The notes: generated by a model not told the origin, from the letters alone. Counted from the first letter of the stretch, positions 1-8,598 are shown. The stretch is DNA of 33,671 nt from Allobosea sp. Root483D1 (GCF_001429505.1 NZ_LMJW01000020.1:725655-759325), one strand, 5' to 3'. Program-made: numbers and translations.

Positions 1-76
1 CGCGCCTCGCGGCGCTCCGCTGCCCCTCGATTGCGACAACGCCCGCGGGATGAGCCTGCGGGCGGGGAAACCTCAT

Positions 77-109
77 GCGTCATGCTCGGGTCAAGCCCGA
101 GCATGACGC
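77..109. repeat. Perfect 14-bp inverted repeat (REP-like or terminator-like hairpin)
   Basis: Arms 77-90 and 96-109 are perfectly complementary around a 5-nt loop; the arm core reads CGTCATGCTCGGG. No T-run follows on either strand, so a classical intrinsic terminator is not supported. Palindromes of this kind, with CATG next to a GGG/CCC core, are common dispersed intergenic elements in Hyphomicrobiales genomes. That resemblance is from memory and untested. It lies just upstream of the small gene at 131. Confidence 0.6.
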
Positions 110-130
110 GCGTGTCGAAAGGAGCCCCCG

Positions 131-499
131 ATGCCCCGCAATCCCGACCACCGCGGCGCGACGAAAGAGGAATTCGAGCGCTTCCAGCGCGAGCGGCCGA
201 TCATGCTGCGCCAGATCGCGACGATCTGGGAGCTCTGGCGCATGTGCGGCCGCAAGGACTGCCGGCGGGCAAAAGCCTGCACCGGGCCGAATGGCGACCA
301 GTGCGCCGGCGAGTTCATCTCGACCGCGCTCTCGGAGGAAGAGCGCGCGACCTTCCAGGAGGCGATCCGCCTGCGCAGCCAAGGTGCCGACGCCGACACG
401 GCGTGGTGCGAGGCGGAGCGGAAGATCGCCGCGCACAAGGCGCAGATCGAGGCGGTTCCGGGGATGCGGGGCGAGCGCTTTGCCGGCAGGCTGCTATAA
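131..499 (+). CDS. Hypothetical protein with four-cysteine cluster
   Basis: This encodes a 122-residue soluble protein that I do not recognise. The ATG has a good ribosome binding site (AGGAG about 8 bases upstream). The N-terminal third is basic and helical. It is followed by four cysteines at residues 39, 44, 50 and 58 (spacing C-x4-C-x5-C-x7-C), which could bind zinc or another metal; a fifth Cys lies at 93. The C-terminal half is Ala/Glu-rich and predicted helical. No signal peptide or membrane segment is visible. The next gene begins 37 bases downstream on the same strand, so the two may be co-transcribed. Coding is supported by the start signal and the regular composition. The metal-binding idea is inference from cysteine spacing only. 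Confidence 0.7.
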   Translation: MPRNPDHRGATKEEFERFQRERPIMLRQIATIWELWRMCGRKDCRRAKACTGPNGDQCAGEFISTALSEEERATFQEAIRLRSQGADADTAWCEAERKIAAHKAQIEAVPGMRGERFAGRLL

Positions 500-536
500 G
501 CTCGCCCTCAATCGCGATTCACGGAAAACACAGACC

Positions 537-797
537 ATGGCCAGGAAGACTCCCGAACAGCTCGCCAAGGAATTCGAGGGCCGCAAGGCCAAGGGCCTCG
601 CCAAGGGCGGCGCCGCCTTCTGGCCGAACGTGCTGTCGAATGCCGTGCTGAAGCTCGTTGCCGCCGGCGAGGTGCTCAGCGTCGAGGCCCTGATCGCCCG
701 CATCGAGCAGGATTCCGGCTCTCACGACATCCAGGTCAAGGCCGGCGCCGACGAGGCGATCGCGCGGCTGCGGCAGGCGGTGGCGAAGGCGAGCTGA
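537..797 (+). CDS. Small hypothetical protein, 86 residues
   Basis: The first in-frame ATG after the upstream gene is at 537 and gives 86 residues. The protein is charged and helical: a Lys/Glu-rich N-terminus, then a hydrophobic helix around residues 31-52 and a C-terminal helix rich in Ala and Arg. There is no signal peptide, membrane segment or motif that I can name. The ribosome binding site is weak (GGAAAA about 11 bases upstream), which suggests translation linked to the gene ending at 499. Its stop lies 4 bases from the stop of convergent putA, so the frame fits neatly between neighbours. Function unknown. Confidence 0.65.
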   Translation: MARKTPEQLAKEFEGRKAKGLAKGGAAFWPNVLSNAVLKLVAAGEVLSVEALIARIEQDSGSHDIQVKAGADEAIARLRQAVAKAS

Positions 798-801
798 GCA
801 G

Positions 802-3800
802 CTACTCTCCCATCGCGATCAGGCTCGCATTGCCGCCCGCCGCCGCGGTGTTGATCGTCACCGTCTGCTCGGTGGCGAAGCGGGGCAGATAGTTCGGGCC
901 GCCGGCCTTGGGGCCGGTGCCCGACAGGCCGTGGCCGCCAAAGGGCTGCACGCCGACGACCGCGCCGATCATGTTGCGGTTGACATAGATATTGCCGGTC
1001 GAGAGCCGGTCGATGACCAGCTCGACCGTCGTCTCGATGCGCGAATGCAGGCCAAAGGTCAGGCCGTAGCCGGTCGCCTCGATCTCGGCGAGAACCTTGT
1101 CGAGCTGGCCCGCCTTCCAGCGCACGACATGCAGGACCGGGCCGAAATGCTCGGCGGTGAGGTCGGCGACCTTGTCGAGCCGGATGATGTGCGGGGCGAC
1201 AAAGGTGCCGGGCAGCGCCGGCGTCTTGCCGGCGTAGGTCACGCGGCCGGCCGCGCTCATCGCGGCGATGTGGGCGTCGAGGCGCTCCTTGGCGGCCTGG
1301 TCGATCACCGGGCCGACATGGGTCTCGATCTCACGCGGGTCGCCCAGCGTGAGCTCGCTCGCGGCGCCCTCGATCATCTCGACCATCTTGTCGGCGACGT
1401 CCTCCTGCACGACGAGCAGGCGCAGCGCCGAGCAGCGCTGGCCGGCCGAGCGGAAGGCGGAAAGGACGACGTCGTCGGCGACCTGCTCGGCCAGCGCGGT
1501 GGCGTCGACGATCATGGCGTTGAGGCCGCCGGTCTCGGCGATCAGCGGGACGATCGGGCCGTCCTTGTTGGCGAGCGCCCGATTGATGGCGCGGGCGGTC
1601 GCGGTCGAACCGGTGAAGGCGACGCCGGCGACGTGCCTGTGGGCGACGAGGGCCGCGCCGAGCTTGCCGTCGCCGGGAGCGAAATGCAGCGCGGACTTGG
1701 GGATGCCGGCCTCATGGAGGAGGCGCACGGCGAGCGCGGCGATCAGCGGGGTCTGCGGCGCGGGCTTCGCGACGACGCTGTTGCCGGCGACCAGCGCAGC
1801 GGCGACCTGGCCGACGAAGATCGCGAGCGGGAAGTTCCAGGGCGCGATGCAGACAAACGGGCCGCGGCCGCGCAGGATCAGGCGGTTGTCCTCGCCGGTC
1901 GGGCCCGGCAGTGCGGTCGGCACGGCGAACTTGGCCTCGGCTTCGGCGGCGTAATAGCGCAGGAAGTCGACGGCTTCGCGCAGCTCGGCGATGGCGTCGT
2001 CCAGCGTCTTGCCAGCCTCGGACTGGAGCAGCGCCAGGATCGGCCCGCGGCGCGCTTCCATCAGGTCGGCGGCCTGGCGAAGGCTGGCGGCGCGGTTGCG
2101 GGCGGGCGTCGCGTTCCAGGTGTGGAAGCCGGCCCTGGCGGCGGCCATCGCCTTCTCGGCGCTGGCGGCATCGCCCTCGGTGACGCGGCCGACCGGCTTG
2201 CCGTCGATCGGCGAGAGCACGTCGCGGGTGGTGCCGGTGCCGGGCTTGCCGTCGATCAGCGGCACGGCGTCGGGCACGGGCTTCAGCGCAGCGGCGTGGA
2301 TCTCGGCGAGCAGGGTCGCGAGGCTTTCCGCGTCGCCGAGCTCGACGCCGGCGGAGTTGCGGCGGGACGGTCCGAACAGCTCGGCCGGCAGCGGGATGCG
2401 GCGATGCCGCGCGGCGCTCGGCGTGCCGATCAGGTCGGCCGGCGGCACCAATAGCTGGGCTACCGGCACGTCCGGATCGCCGGAGACCGAGACGAAGGAG
2501 GAGTTGGCGCCGTTCTCGAGCAGGCGGCGGACGAGATAGGCGAGCAGGTCCTGGTGGCCGCCGACCGGCGCATAGGTGCGGCAGGCGAAACCGGAATCCT
2601 CCTGCAGCAGGCGCTCATACAGCGCTTCGCCCATGCCGTGCAGGCGCTGGAACTCGAAGTTCTCGGCGTTGCCGGCCATCTCGGCGACGGCTGCGACGGT
2701 CAGCGCGTTATGCGTGGCGAACTGCGGGATGATGCGCGGGCGCAAGGCGAGGAGCTGCTTTGCGCAGGCTTCGTAGTTCAGGTCGGTCATCGCCTTGCGG
2801 GTGAAGACCGGATAATCGGGCAGGCCGCGCTCCTGGGCGCGCTTCAGCTCGGTGTCCCAATAGGCGCCCTTGACCAGGCGGACCATCAGCCGGCGGTCAT
2901 AGGTCTCGGCGAGGGCGGCGATGTGGTCGATCACCGCGGCGGCGCGCTTCTGATAGGCCTGGATGGCGAGGCCGAAACCGTCCCAGCCGGCGAGCGAGGC
3001 ATCCGCCATCACGGCGGCGATGACGTCGAGCGAGAGCTCGAGACGGTCGGCCTCCTCGGCGTCGACGGTGAAGTTGAGGTCGTACTTCTTGGCCTGGCGG
3101 GCGAGCTCGATCACCTTTGGCGTCAGCTCGGCCAGCACGCGCTCGCGATTGGTCGCCTCGTAGCGCGGATGCAGCGCCGAGAGCTTGACCGAGATGCCGG
3201 GCCGGTTCGGCAGCTTGTCGTTGCCGGCCGAGCGGCCGATGGCGTCGATCGCGTCGGCATAAGAGGCATAGTAGCGGTCGGCGTCGGCCTGGGTGCGGGC
3301 GCCTTCGCCGAGCATGTCGAAGGAGTAGCGGTAGAGCTTGCCCGAGCCTGAACGGGCGCGCTTCAGCGCCTCCTCGATCGTCTGGCCGAGCACGAAATGA
3401 TTGCCCATGACGCGCATCGCCTGGCGCGTCGCGGTGCGAACGGCCGGCACGCCGAGGCGCTTGGAGAGGCTGCCGATGATGCTGGTCGGGGTCTCGCCGG
3501 GCTGGATGATGCGGGCGGTGATGCCGAGCGCCCAGGACGAGGCCGAGATCAGGAAGGCGTCGGACTTGGATTCATGATGGGCGAAATCGCCCTGGCCGAG
3601 CTTGTCCTCGATCAGCCGGTCGGCGGTGGCGGCGTCGGGCACGCGCAGCAGCGCCTCGGCCAGCACCATCAGCGCGAGGCCTTCCTTGGTCGAGAGCGAA
3701 TACTCGCGCAGCAACTCCTCGATGCCGCCGAGGCCGACCTTGCGGGTGCGGATCGCCTCGACCAGCGAGGTGGCGCGGGCATCGATCCTCGCCTTGGCGG

Positions 3801-3918
3801 CAGGCTCGCGCCGGCCGCCGGAGAGCAGGCGACCGGCGATCGCGGCGTCGTCCTCGGCATAGGGCGCGTGGAAGACGGGCGCAGTGTCGGCGGCAGGTCG
3901 CGGGGCAAAGGCTGCCAT
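802..3918 (-). CDS. putA: Bifunctional proline dehydrogenase / L-glutamate gamma-semialdehyde dehydrogenase
   Basis: PutA oxidises proline to P5C with FAD and then to glutamate with NAD, channelling the intermediate between its two active sites. The 1038-residue protein has a proline dehydrogenase barrel in the N-terminal half (LVKGAYWDTE segment) and an aldehyde dehydrogenase domain in the C-terminal half. Catalytic Cys829 lies in SAGQRCSAL, with the general-base Glu in AETGG upstream. It ends soon after the TINTAAAGGN segment, as in short type-A PutAs. There is no N-terminal ribbon-helix-helix domain, so it cannot repress its own gene as E. coli PutA does; the divergent Lrp-type gene would do this. 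The frame is open up to an ATG at 3984, but the ATG at 3918 has GGAG at the right distance and leaves a 113-bp divergent promoter region. Confidence 0.95.
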   Translation of the reverse strand: MAAFAPRPAADTAPVFHAPYAEDDAAIAGRLLSGGRREPAAKARIDARATSLVEAIRTRKVGLGGIEELLREYSLSTKEGLALMVLAEALLRVPDAATADRLIEDKLGQGDFAHHESKSDAFLISASSWALGITARIIQPGETPTSIIGSLSKRLGVPAVRTATRQAMRVMGNHFVLGQTIEEALKRARSGSGKLYRYSFDMLGEGARTQADADRYYASYADAIDAIGRSAGNDKLPNRPGISVKLSALHPRYEATNRERVLAELTPKVIELARQAKKYDLNFTVDAEEADRLELSLDVIAAVMADASLAGWDGFGLAIQAYQKRAAAVIDHIAALAETYDRRLMVRLVKGAYWDTELKRAQERGLPDYPVFTRKAMTDLNYEACAKQLLALRPRIIPQFATHNALTVAAVAEMAGNAENFEFQRLHGMGEALYERLLQEDSGFACRTYAPVGGHQDLLAYLVRRLLENGANSSFVSVSGDPDVPVAQLLVPPADLIGTPSAARHRRIPLPAELFGPSRRNSAGVELGDAESLATLLAEIHAAALKPVPDAVPLIDGKPGTGTTRDVLSPIDGKPVGRVTEGDAASAEKAMAAARAGFHTWNATPARNRAASLRQAADLMEARRGPILALLQSEAGKTLDDAIAELREAVDFLRYYAAEAEAKFAVPTALPGPTGEDNRLILRGRGPFVCIAPWNFPLAIFVGQVAAALVAGNSVVAKPAPQTPLIAALAVRLLHEAGIPKSALHFAPGDGKLGAALVAHRHVAGVAFTGSTATARAINRALANKDGPIVPLIAETGGLNAMIVDATALAEQVADDVVLSAFRSAGQRCSALRLLVVQEDVADKMVEMIEGAASELTLGDPREIETHVGPVIDQAAKERLDAHIAAMSAAGRVTYAGKTPALPGTFVAPHIIRLDKVADLTAEHFGPVLHVVRWKAGQLDKVLAEIEATGYGLTFGLHSRIETTVELVIDRLSTGNIYVNRNMIGAVVGVQPFGGHGLSGTGPKAGGPNYLPRFATEQTVTINTAAAGGNASLIAMGE

Positions 3919-3945
3919 GAAGAGGGCTCCGGGTCTGGGCGGCGG

Positions 3946-3964
3946 GATGATCTGCAGAATCATC
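3946..3964. promoter_or_regulatory. Candidate PutR operator in putA-putR intergenic region
   Basis: A dyad GATGAT-N7-ATCATC lies 28 bp upstream of the putA start and 67 bp upstream of putR, in the 113-bp divergent interval. Lrp/AsnC-family regulators bind such loose dyads next to the genes they control, and PutR acts on putA in several Alphaproteobacteria. The symmetry is visible; the assignment to PutR is inference. Confidence 0.4.
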
Positions 3965-4031
3965 GCAAGCAAGCTGGATATCAATGGAGATTTCAGCGAG
4001 TGTGCCGTGATTAATCCTGTAGGACTTTTAG

Positions 4032-4505
4032 ATGGCAGAGAATAATCCGGTTCTTGATCGGACCGACCGGCGCCTGCTCGCTCTGCTCCAGAACGACGGT
4101 CGTGCCGCCGGCGTCGAGCTGGCGGAGAAGGTCGGCCTGTCGCCGACCGCGACGGGCGAACGGCTGAAGCGGCTGGCGCGCGAAGGCTTCATCACCGGCT
4201 ACCGCGCCACGCTCGATCCGGTGAAGCTGGGCCTGCACCTCCTGGTCTTCGTCGAGGTCTATCTCGACAAGACGACGCCGGACGCCTTCGAGCGCTTCGC
4301 CGCGGCGGTGAAGCGGGCGCCGGAGGTGCTGGAATGCCATATGGTCGCCGGCGGCTTCGACTATCTGGTCAAGACCCGTGTCGCCGATATGGGCGCCTAT
4401 CGTCGTTTCCTCGGGGAGGTACTGCTGGCGCTGCCGGCGGTGCGCGAGACGCGGACCTATGCGGTGATGGAGGAGGTCAAGACCGACGGGGCGCTGCCGC
4501 TGTGA
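4032..4505 (+). CDS. putR: Lrp/AsnC-family regulator, probable PutR proline-responsive activator
   Basis: This 157-residue protein has the Lrp layout: an N-terminal AsnC-type helix-turn-helix (about residues 8-60, with LDRTDRRLLALLQNDGR and GLSPTATGERLKRL) and a C-terminal RAM ligand-binding domain (about 68-145). The end, LPAVRETRTYAVMEEVK, is typical of this family. It is divergent from putA. In Agrobacterium and Rhodobacter the Lrp-type gene beside putA encodes PutR, which activates putA in response to proline; the role here follows from family and position. AGGA at 4021-4024 supports the ATG at 4032. Another amino acid as ligand cannot be excluded from sequence. Confidence 0.85.
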   Translation: MAENNPVLDRTDRRLLALLQNDGRAAGVELAEKVGLSPTATGERLKRLAREGFITGYRATLDPVKLGLHLLVFVEVYLDKTTPDAFERFAAAVKRAPEVLECHMVAGGFDYLVKTRVADMGAYRRFLGEVLLALPAVRETRTYAVMEEVKTDGALPL

Positions 4506-4689
4506 CCGAAGCGGCACTGCCGCAGAAAAACGTAACCATTTCCGCGATTTCGCCGCGATCTCGCCCTGTTGGCGCTTGACCTGCCGGCTAGGGAGGTCTT
4601 GGTTGCGAGGCAACTTCGATTTGTGCTCGTCGAGCGCCTTCGAAGGGATGCTTCCATCCGTATCGGCTGTGGTCGCTCCGGAGTTTGCC

Positions 4690-5754
4690 ATGTCCGTCGT
4701 CATGCCCCTGCTCGGCGCGCCGATTTCCCGGCGCGGGTTCGGGCGTTTTCTTGCAGGATCCGGCCTCGCCGCCTGGGCGGGGCTGCGTGCCGCGCCGGCC
4801 TCTGCCGCATCGATCCCGCTGCGTTTCACGCTGGATTGGCGCTTCGAGGGACCGGCGGCGTTGTTCCTCACCGCCCTGGACAAGGGCTATTTCCGCGAAG
4901 AGGGGCTCGACGTCACGATCGAGCCCGGCACGGGCTCGCGCGAAGCGATTCCGCGGGTCGCGACCGGCGGTTTCGATGCCGGTTTCGGCGATGTGAATTC
5001 GCTGATCCGCTTCCGCGACGAGAACCCCGCGGTCGATCTCAAGGCGGTGATGATGGTCTATGACCGCCCGCCCTTCGCGATCGTCGGGCGCAAGAGCCGC
5101 GGCGTCACGAACGATCCCCGGAGTCTCGAGGGCAAAAAGCTCGGCGCGCCCGCCGCCGACGGCGCCTTCGCGCAATGGCCGGTGTTCAAGAAGGTCAACG
5201 GCATCGACGACAGCAAGATCAAGCTCGAGAACATCGGCTTCCCGGTACGCGAGCCGATGCTGGCGTCCGGCGAGCTCGACGCGATCTTCGGCTTCGCCCA
5301 CACCTCCTTGATCAATCTGAAGGCGCGCGGCGTGCCGGCCGACGACATCGTCACCCTGCTGATGGCCGATCACGGCGTCGAGCTCTATGGCAACGCCGTC
5401 ATTGTCTCGCCGAAGCTGCTTGCCGAGAAGCCGCAGGCGGTGCGCGGCCTGCTGCGGGCGATCACGCGCAGCGCCCGGGATGTGGTCGCCGAACCGGAAA
5501 AGGCGATCGCCGGCGTGATCCAGCGCAATGAGGGCGCCCGTCCCGAGATCGAACTGGAGCGCCTGAAGATGGCGCTCGCGCATTATGTGATGACGCCCAA
5601 CGTCAAGGCGAACGGTTTTGGCGGCATCGACAAGGCACGCTGGCAGAAGGCGCTCGACCAGATCGCACTGACCGTCTCCTTCAAGGACAAGGCGAAGGCC
5701 GGCAACGCCTTCGCCGAGGGCTTCCTGCCGGCGGAGGCCGAGCGGGCGTTCTGA
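4690..5754 (+). CDS. Tat-exported ABC transporter substrate-binding protein, NMT1/SsuA type
   Basis: This 354-residue periplasmic solute-binding protein belongs to the nitrate/taurine/thiamine-precursor (NMT1-like) family. It begins with a twin-arginine signal: SRRGFGRF at residues 13-20, a hydrophobic stretch, and an Ala-rich cleavage region ending near APASA. The mature start (LRFTLDWRFEGPAALF, then a KGYFREEGLDV segment) is the family hallmark. The ATG at 4690 is chosen over an upstream in-frame ATG at 4576 because CGGAG lies 6 bases before it and the Tat signal follows directly. No permease or ATPase gene is adjacent, so it is an orphan binding protein that must use a transporter encoded elsewhere. 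The ligand is unknown. Confidence 0.85.
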   Translation: MSVVMPLLGAPISRRGFGRFLAGSGLAAWAGLRAAPASAASIPLRFTLDWRFEGPAALFLTALDKGYFREEGLDVTIEPGTGSREAIPRVATGGFDAGFGDVNSLIRFRDENPAVDLKAVMMVYDRPPFAIVGRKSRGVTNDPRSLEGKKLGAPAADGAFAQWPVFKKVNGIDDSKIKLENIGFPVREPMLASGELDAIFGFAHTSLINLKARGVPADDIVTLLMADHGVELYGNAVIVSPKLLAEKPQAVRGLLRAITRSARDVVAEPEKAIAGVIQRNEGARPEIELERLKMALAHYVMTPNVKANGFGGIDKARWQKALDQIALTVSFKDKAKAGNAFAEGFLPAEAERAF

Positions 5755-5869
5755 ACCGCACGGCCAGCTTACTTTAGGCCATGGTGACAGCGGCTTCGGG
5801 CTTCGCCTATCGTGCGCCGCTTTTCGCAAGAGCATGCGCTGATCGTCGCGTGCTCGATCCGTCATTTTT

Positions 5870-5914
5870 GAGCCATGGCCGATCAGGTTGAAACAACCTG
5901 ATCGGCCATGGCTC
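5870..5914. repeat. Perfect 21-bp palindrome with AAA loop
   Basis: Left arm 5870-5890 and right arm 5894-5914 are perfectly complementary over 21 bp, separated by AAA at 5891-5893. The structure ends 13 bases before the ATG of the acyl-CoA synthetase. No T-run follows on the plus strand; the T-run at 5865-5869 precedes the hairpin, so it is not a standard terminator in either direction. A second, weaker stem-loop (5830-5838 with 5847-5855, one G-U pair) lies just upstream. The pair could be a dispersed repeat element or a leader hairpin affecting translation. Confidence 0.8.
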
Positions 5915-5927
5915 TTGGGGCCTGCCC

Positions 5928-7544
5928 ATGCTTCCCGACATCCGAGATTATGAGCGCCTGCGCGCTGCCTTCCGCTGGCGGATTCCGGAGCGCTACAATA
6001 TCGGCGTCGATTGCTGCGATCGCTGGGCGTCGGTAAATCCGACCAAGGTCGCGATCCTCGAAGTCCAGCCTGACTGGTCGGTGGTGCCGGTCAGCTATGG
6101 CGAGTTGCGGGCGCAGTCGAACCGCCTGGCGAATGCGCTGCGCAGGCGTGGCGTCGGCGAGGGCGACCGGGTCGCGATCCTGCTGCCGCAGGGGCGGCTG
6201 GTGCCGATCGCGCACATGGCGGCCTACAAACTCGGCGCCATCGCGGTGCCGCTGGCAGCGCTGTTCGGCGCCGACGCACTGTCCTACCGCCTGCGCGATT
6301 GCGGGGCTAAGGCGCTGGTGACCAACGCCGCCGGGCTCGCGAAGCTCGGCCAGATCGAAGAGAAGCTGCCCGACCTCGAACTGGTGGTCTCGGCTGACGG
6401 GCCGGATGGACAGGCCGAGGGGCTCGCGCGCCTGCTCGAAGCGGAGGACGAGAATTTCGCGCCGGTCGACAGCGGGCCGGACGATCCGGCGCTAATGATC
6501 TACACCTCCGGCACCACCGGCAATGCCAAGGGCGCGCTGCATGGCCACCGGGTGATGCTCGGCCACCTGCCCGGCGTCGAGATGCCCCACGAATTCCTGC
6601 CGCAGCCGGGCGACCTGCTCTGGACGCCGGCCGACTGGGCCTGGGCCGGCGGGCTGCTCAACAACCTGCTGCCGGCGCTGCATCACGGCGTGCCGATCGT
6701 GGCCCGGCCGACGGCGAAGTTCGACCCTGACGAGGCCTTCCGGCTGATGGCCGATCTCGGCGTGCGCAACTGCTTTATCCCGCCGACGGCGCTGCGCATG
6801 CTGCGGGCGGTGGAGAACCCCCGCGCACGCTATGACCTCAAGCTGCGCACGGTCGCTTCGGGTGGCGAGTCGCTCGGGGCCGAGACGCTGGCCTGGGGAC
6901 GCGAGAAGCTCGGCCTCACCATCAACGAGTTCTACGGCCAGACCGAATGCAATCTCGTGCTCGCCTCCTGCGCCGCGATCGGGGTGGTCAAGCCGGGCTT
7001 CATCGGCAAGGCGGTGCCGGGCCATGAGGTCGCGGTGATCCGGCCCGATGGCAGCCTGTGCGAGCCGGAGGAGGAGGGCCAGATCGCAGTGCGCCGGCCC
7101 GACCCGGTGATGTTCCTGCATTATTGGCGCAAGCCCGAGGCGACCGAGGCCAAGTTCATCGGCGACTGGATGACGACCGGTGACCAGGGCTCGCAGGATG
7201 CAGACGGCTATGTCCGCTTCGTCGGCCGCGACGACGACGTGATCACTTCGTCCGGTTACCGGATCGGGCCAGGCGAGATCGAGGATTGCCTGCTGCGCCA
7301 TCCGGCGGTGGCGCTCGCGGCGGTGGTCGGCAAGCCCGACGCGCTCCGGACCGAGATCGTCAAGGCCTTCATCGTGCCGAAGGCGGGCTACGAGGCCTCG
7401 CCGCAACTGGTCGCGGAGATCCAGGGCTTCGTGCGCGAGCGGTTGGCGGCGCACGAATATCCGCGTGAGATCGAGTTCCGCCAGGAATTGCCGATGACCA
7501 CCACCGGCAAGATCATCAGGCGGCTGCTGCGCGACGCCGGCTGA
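5928..7544 (+). CDS. AMP-forming acyl-CoA synthetase (acetyl-CoA synthetase-like)
   Basis: This 538-residue member of the ANL (adenylate-forming) superfamily activates a carboxylic acid through an acyl-AMP to the CoA thioester. The phosphate-binding loop YTSGTTGNAKG is at residues 192-202. The aromatic FYGQTE motif that contacts the adenylate is in the middle of the protein, the hinge region reads GRDDDVITSSGYRIGPGEIE, and the adenylation lysine is K528 in TTTGK near the C-terminus. The overall pattern resembles medium-chain/acetyl-type synthetases, but the substrate cannot be read from sequence. It follows the orphan binding protein on the same strand, 173 bp away with a large palindrome between, so co-transcription is uncertain. 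Its last 29 bases overlap the convergent gene at 7516. Confidence 0.9.
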   Translation: MLPDIRDYERLRAAFRWRIPERYNIGVDCCDRWASVNPTKVAILEVQPDWSVVPVSYGELRAQSNRLANALRRRGVGEGDRVAILLPQGRLVPIAHMAAYKLGAIAVPLAALFGADALSYRLRDCGAKALVTNAAGLAKLGQIEEKLPDLELVVSADGPDGQAEGLARLLEAEDENFAPVDSGPDDPALMIYTSGTTGNAKGALHGHRVMLGHLPGVEMPHEFLPQPGDLLWTPADWAWAGGLLNNLLPALHHGVPIVARPTAKFDPDEAFRLMADLGVRNCFIPPTALRMLRAVENPRARYDLKLRTVASGGESLGAETLAWGREKLGLTINEFYGQTECNLVLASCAAIGVVKPGFIGKAVPGHEVAVIRPDGSLCEPEEEGQIAVRRPDPVMFLHYWRKPEATEAKFIGDWMTTGDQGSQDADGYVRFVGRDDDVITSSGYRIGPGEIEDCLLRHPAVALAAVVGKPDALRTEIVKAFIVPKAGYEASPQLVAEIQGFVRERLAAHEYPREIEFRQELPMTTTGKIIRRLLRDAG

Positions 7545-8598
7545 GGAGCGGCGCGCGGCGGGTGGCCGCCGCCGTGACGGTGAGCCGGACGTCGCCGAGC
7601 CGCAATGGCGCCGTGGCGGGCATATCGCCGACGATCTCGCGCCGGCGGCTGCGCCGGCCGAGCCAGGAGAGAAGCTGCGGCAGCGGCGCAAAGCTGGCGA
7701 AGCGCTCGTCCTCGGCTCCCGAATAGAGCCAGAGGCGCTGGCCCTTGCCGATCAGGATCGCGCCGGCGACCGGCTTGTCGTCGAGGCTCAGCAGGCCGAC
7801 CCGGCAACGATGGGCGCGCGCCAGGTTGCGGGTCATGCTGCGCAGGAAGGCGCTCTCGCGGGTGTCCTGAAGCGCGGCGGCGCCGGCGCGGGCGCGCGAG
7901 CCTGAGGCTTCGAGCGCCAGATGAAGCTCGACCATGTCGCGCAGCTCCTGGCGCGAGCCGGATTCGGCGAAGGAGAGCTTGCCCTGACGCGACAGGCCTT
8001 GGCGCAGGTCGGTGAGGTCGGGTGCGCCCGCGATGGCTGGCGGCGCCGGCAGCGGCTCGAGCGCGGCTGCGTGGCCGGTGTGCTTGGCCATCTGCAGGAC
8101 ATTGCGCAGGAGCGGGCCGTCGAGATCGAGGCGATGCAGCTGGAGGTTCTGGGTATTGGCGAGGCCCCAGCGGCCGGGGGCGTGGAGCAGGGCGGCGATG
8201 ACGCGCCCGGCCTCATCAGCGTCGACCAGCGGCGTGGCGATGCCGAGGCGGGGATTGCTCCAGCCGGTCAGTTCGTCATGGCCGAGCAGCCTGTGCCGGA
8301 GGCGGGCGGGAACGAAGCCGAGTAGGCGCCGCGAAGCGGCCGCGCCGTCCCAGAGCAGCAGTACCGGCGCATCGCGGAAATCGACAAGGTGCTGAGCGGC
8401 GGGGAGGGCGAAGTCGGGCTCGAAGAACGGGTTCGGCTCGATGGCGCGGCCGGCGAGATCGCGCCATTCGGCCTCGATGGCGGCGCAGGCGGCGAGCGGA
8501 CGGCGTTCGATCGAGAGGCCGGCCGGGCCAGACATGACGGCGCTCTGCTTGAGCGTCGTCTCGGCCGGCGCAACCGGGGAGGCGGCGAGGTTCGGCAT
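7516..8598 (-). CDS. BioF2-like (CelD/BcsL) GNAT-fold acetyltransferase
   Basis: The 360-residue product resembles the BioF2-like acyltransferase group, cytoplasmic GNAT-fold proteins often linked to polysaccharide or cell-surface modification. Supporting segments are the early WRDLAGRAIEPNPFFEPDF stretch and the late region with LLSLDDKPVAGAILI followed by LWLYSGAEDERF, both typical of the fold. The ATG at 8598 is preferred over an upstream in-frame start at 8697, because GAAAGGG sits about 8 bases before it. The gene is last in a minus-strand series behind the GTPase gene, with a 121-bp gap. Its end overlaps the acyl-CoA synthetase end by 29 bp, in the opposite direction. The acceptor substrate is unknown. 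Confidence 0.75.
   Translation of the reverse strand: MPNLAASPVAPAETTLKQSAVMSGPAGLSIERRPLAACAAIEAEWRDLAGRAIEPNPFFEPDFALPAAQHLVDFRDAPVLLLWDGAAASRRLLGFVPARLRHRLLGHDELTGWSNPRLGIATPLVDADEAGRVIAALLHAPGRWGLANTQNLQLHRLDLDGPLLRNVLQMAKHTGHAAALEPLPAPPAIAGAPDLTDLRQGLSRQGKLSFAESGSRQELRDMVELHLALEASGSRARAGAAALQDTRESAFLRSMTRNLARAHRCRVGLLSLDDKPVAGAILIGKGQRLWLYSGAEDERFASFAPLPQLLSWLGRRSRRREIVGDMPATAPLRLGDVRLTVTAAATRRAPLLSRRRAAAA

Noticed and set aside
1..52. Possible 3' end of an upstream plus-strand gene stopping at TGA 50-52
   Set aside because: Only 17 codons are visible with no recognisable motif; other frames are also open, so it cannot be supported.
931..2454. 507-codon plus-strand open frame
   Set aside because: It lies antisense inside putA, whose protein is clearly recognisable; no independent evidence.
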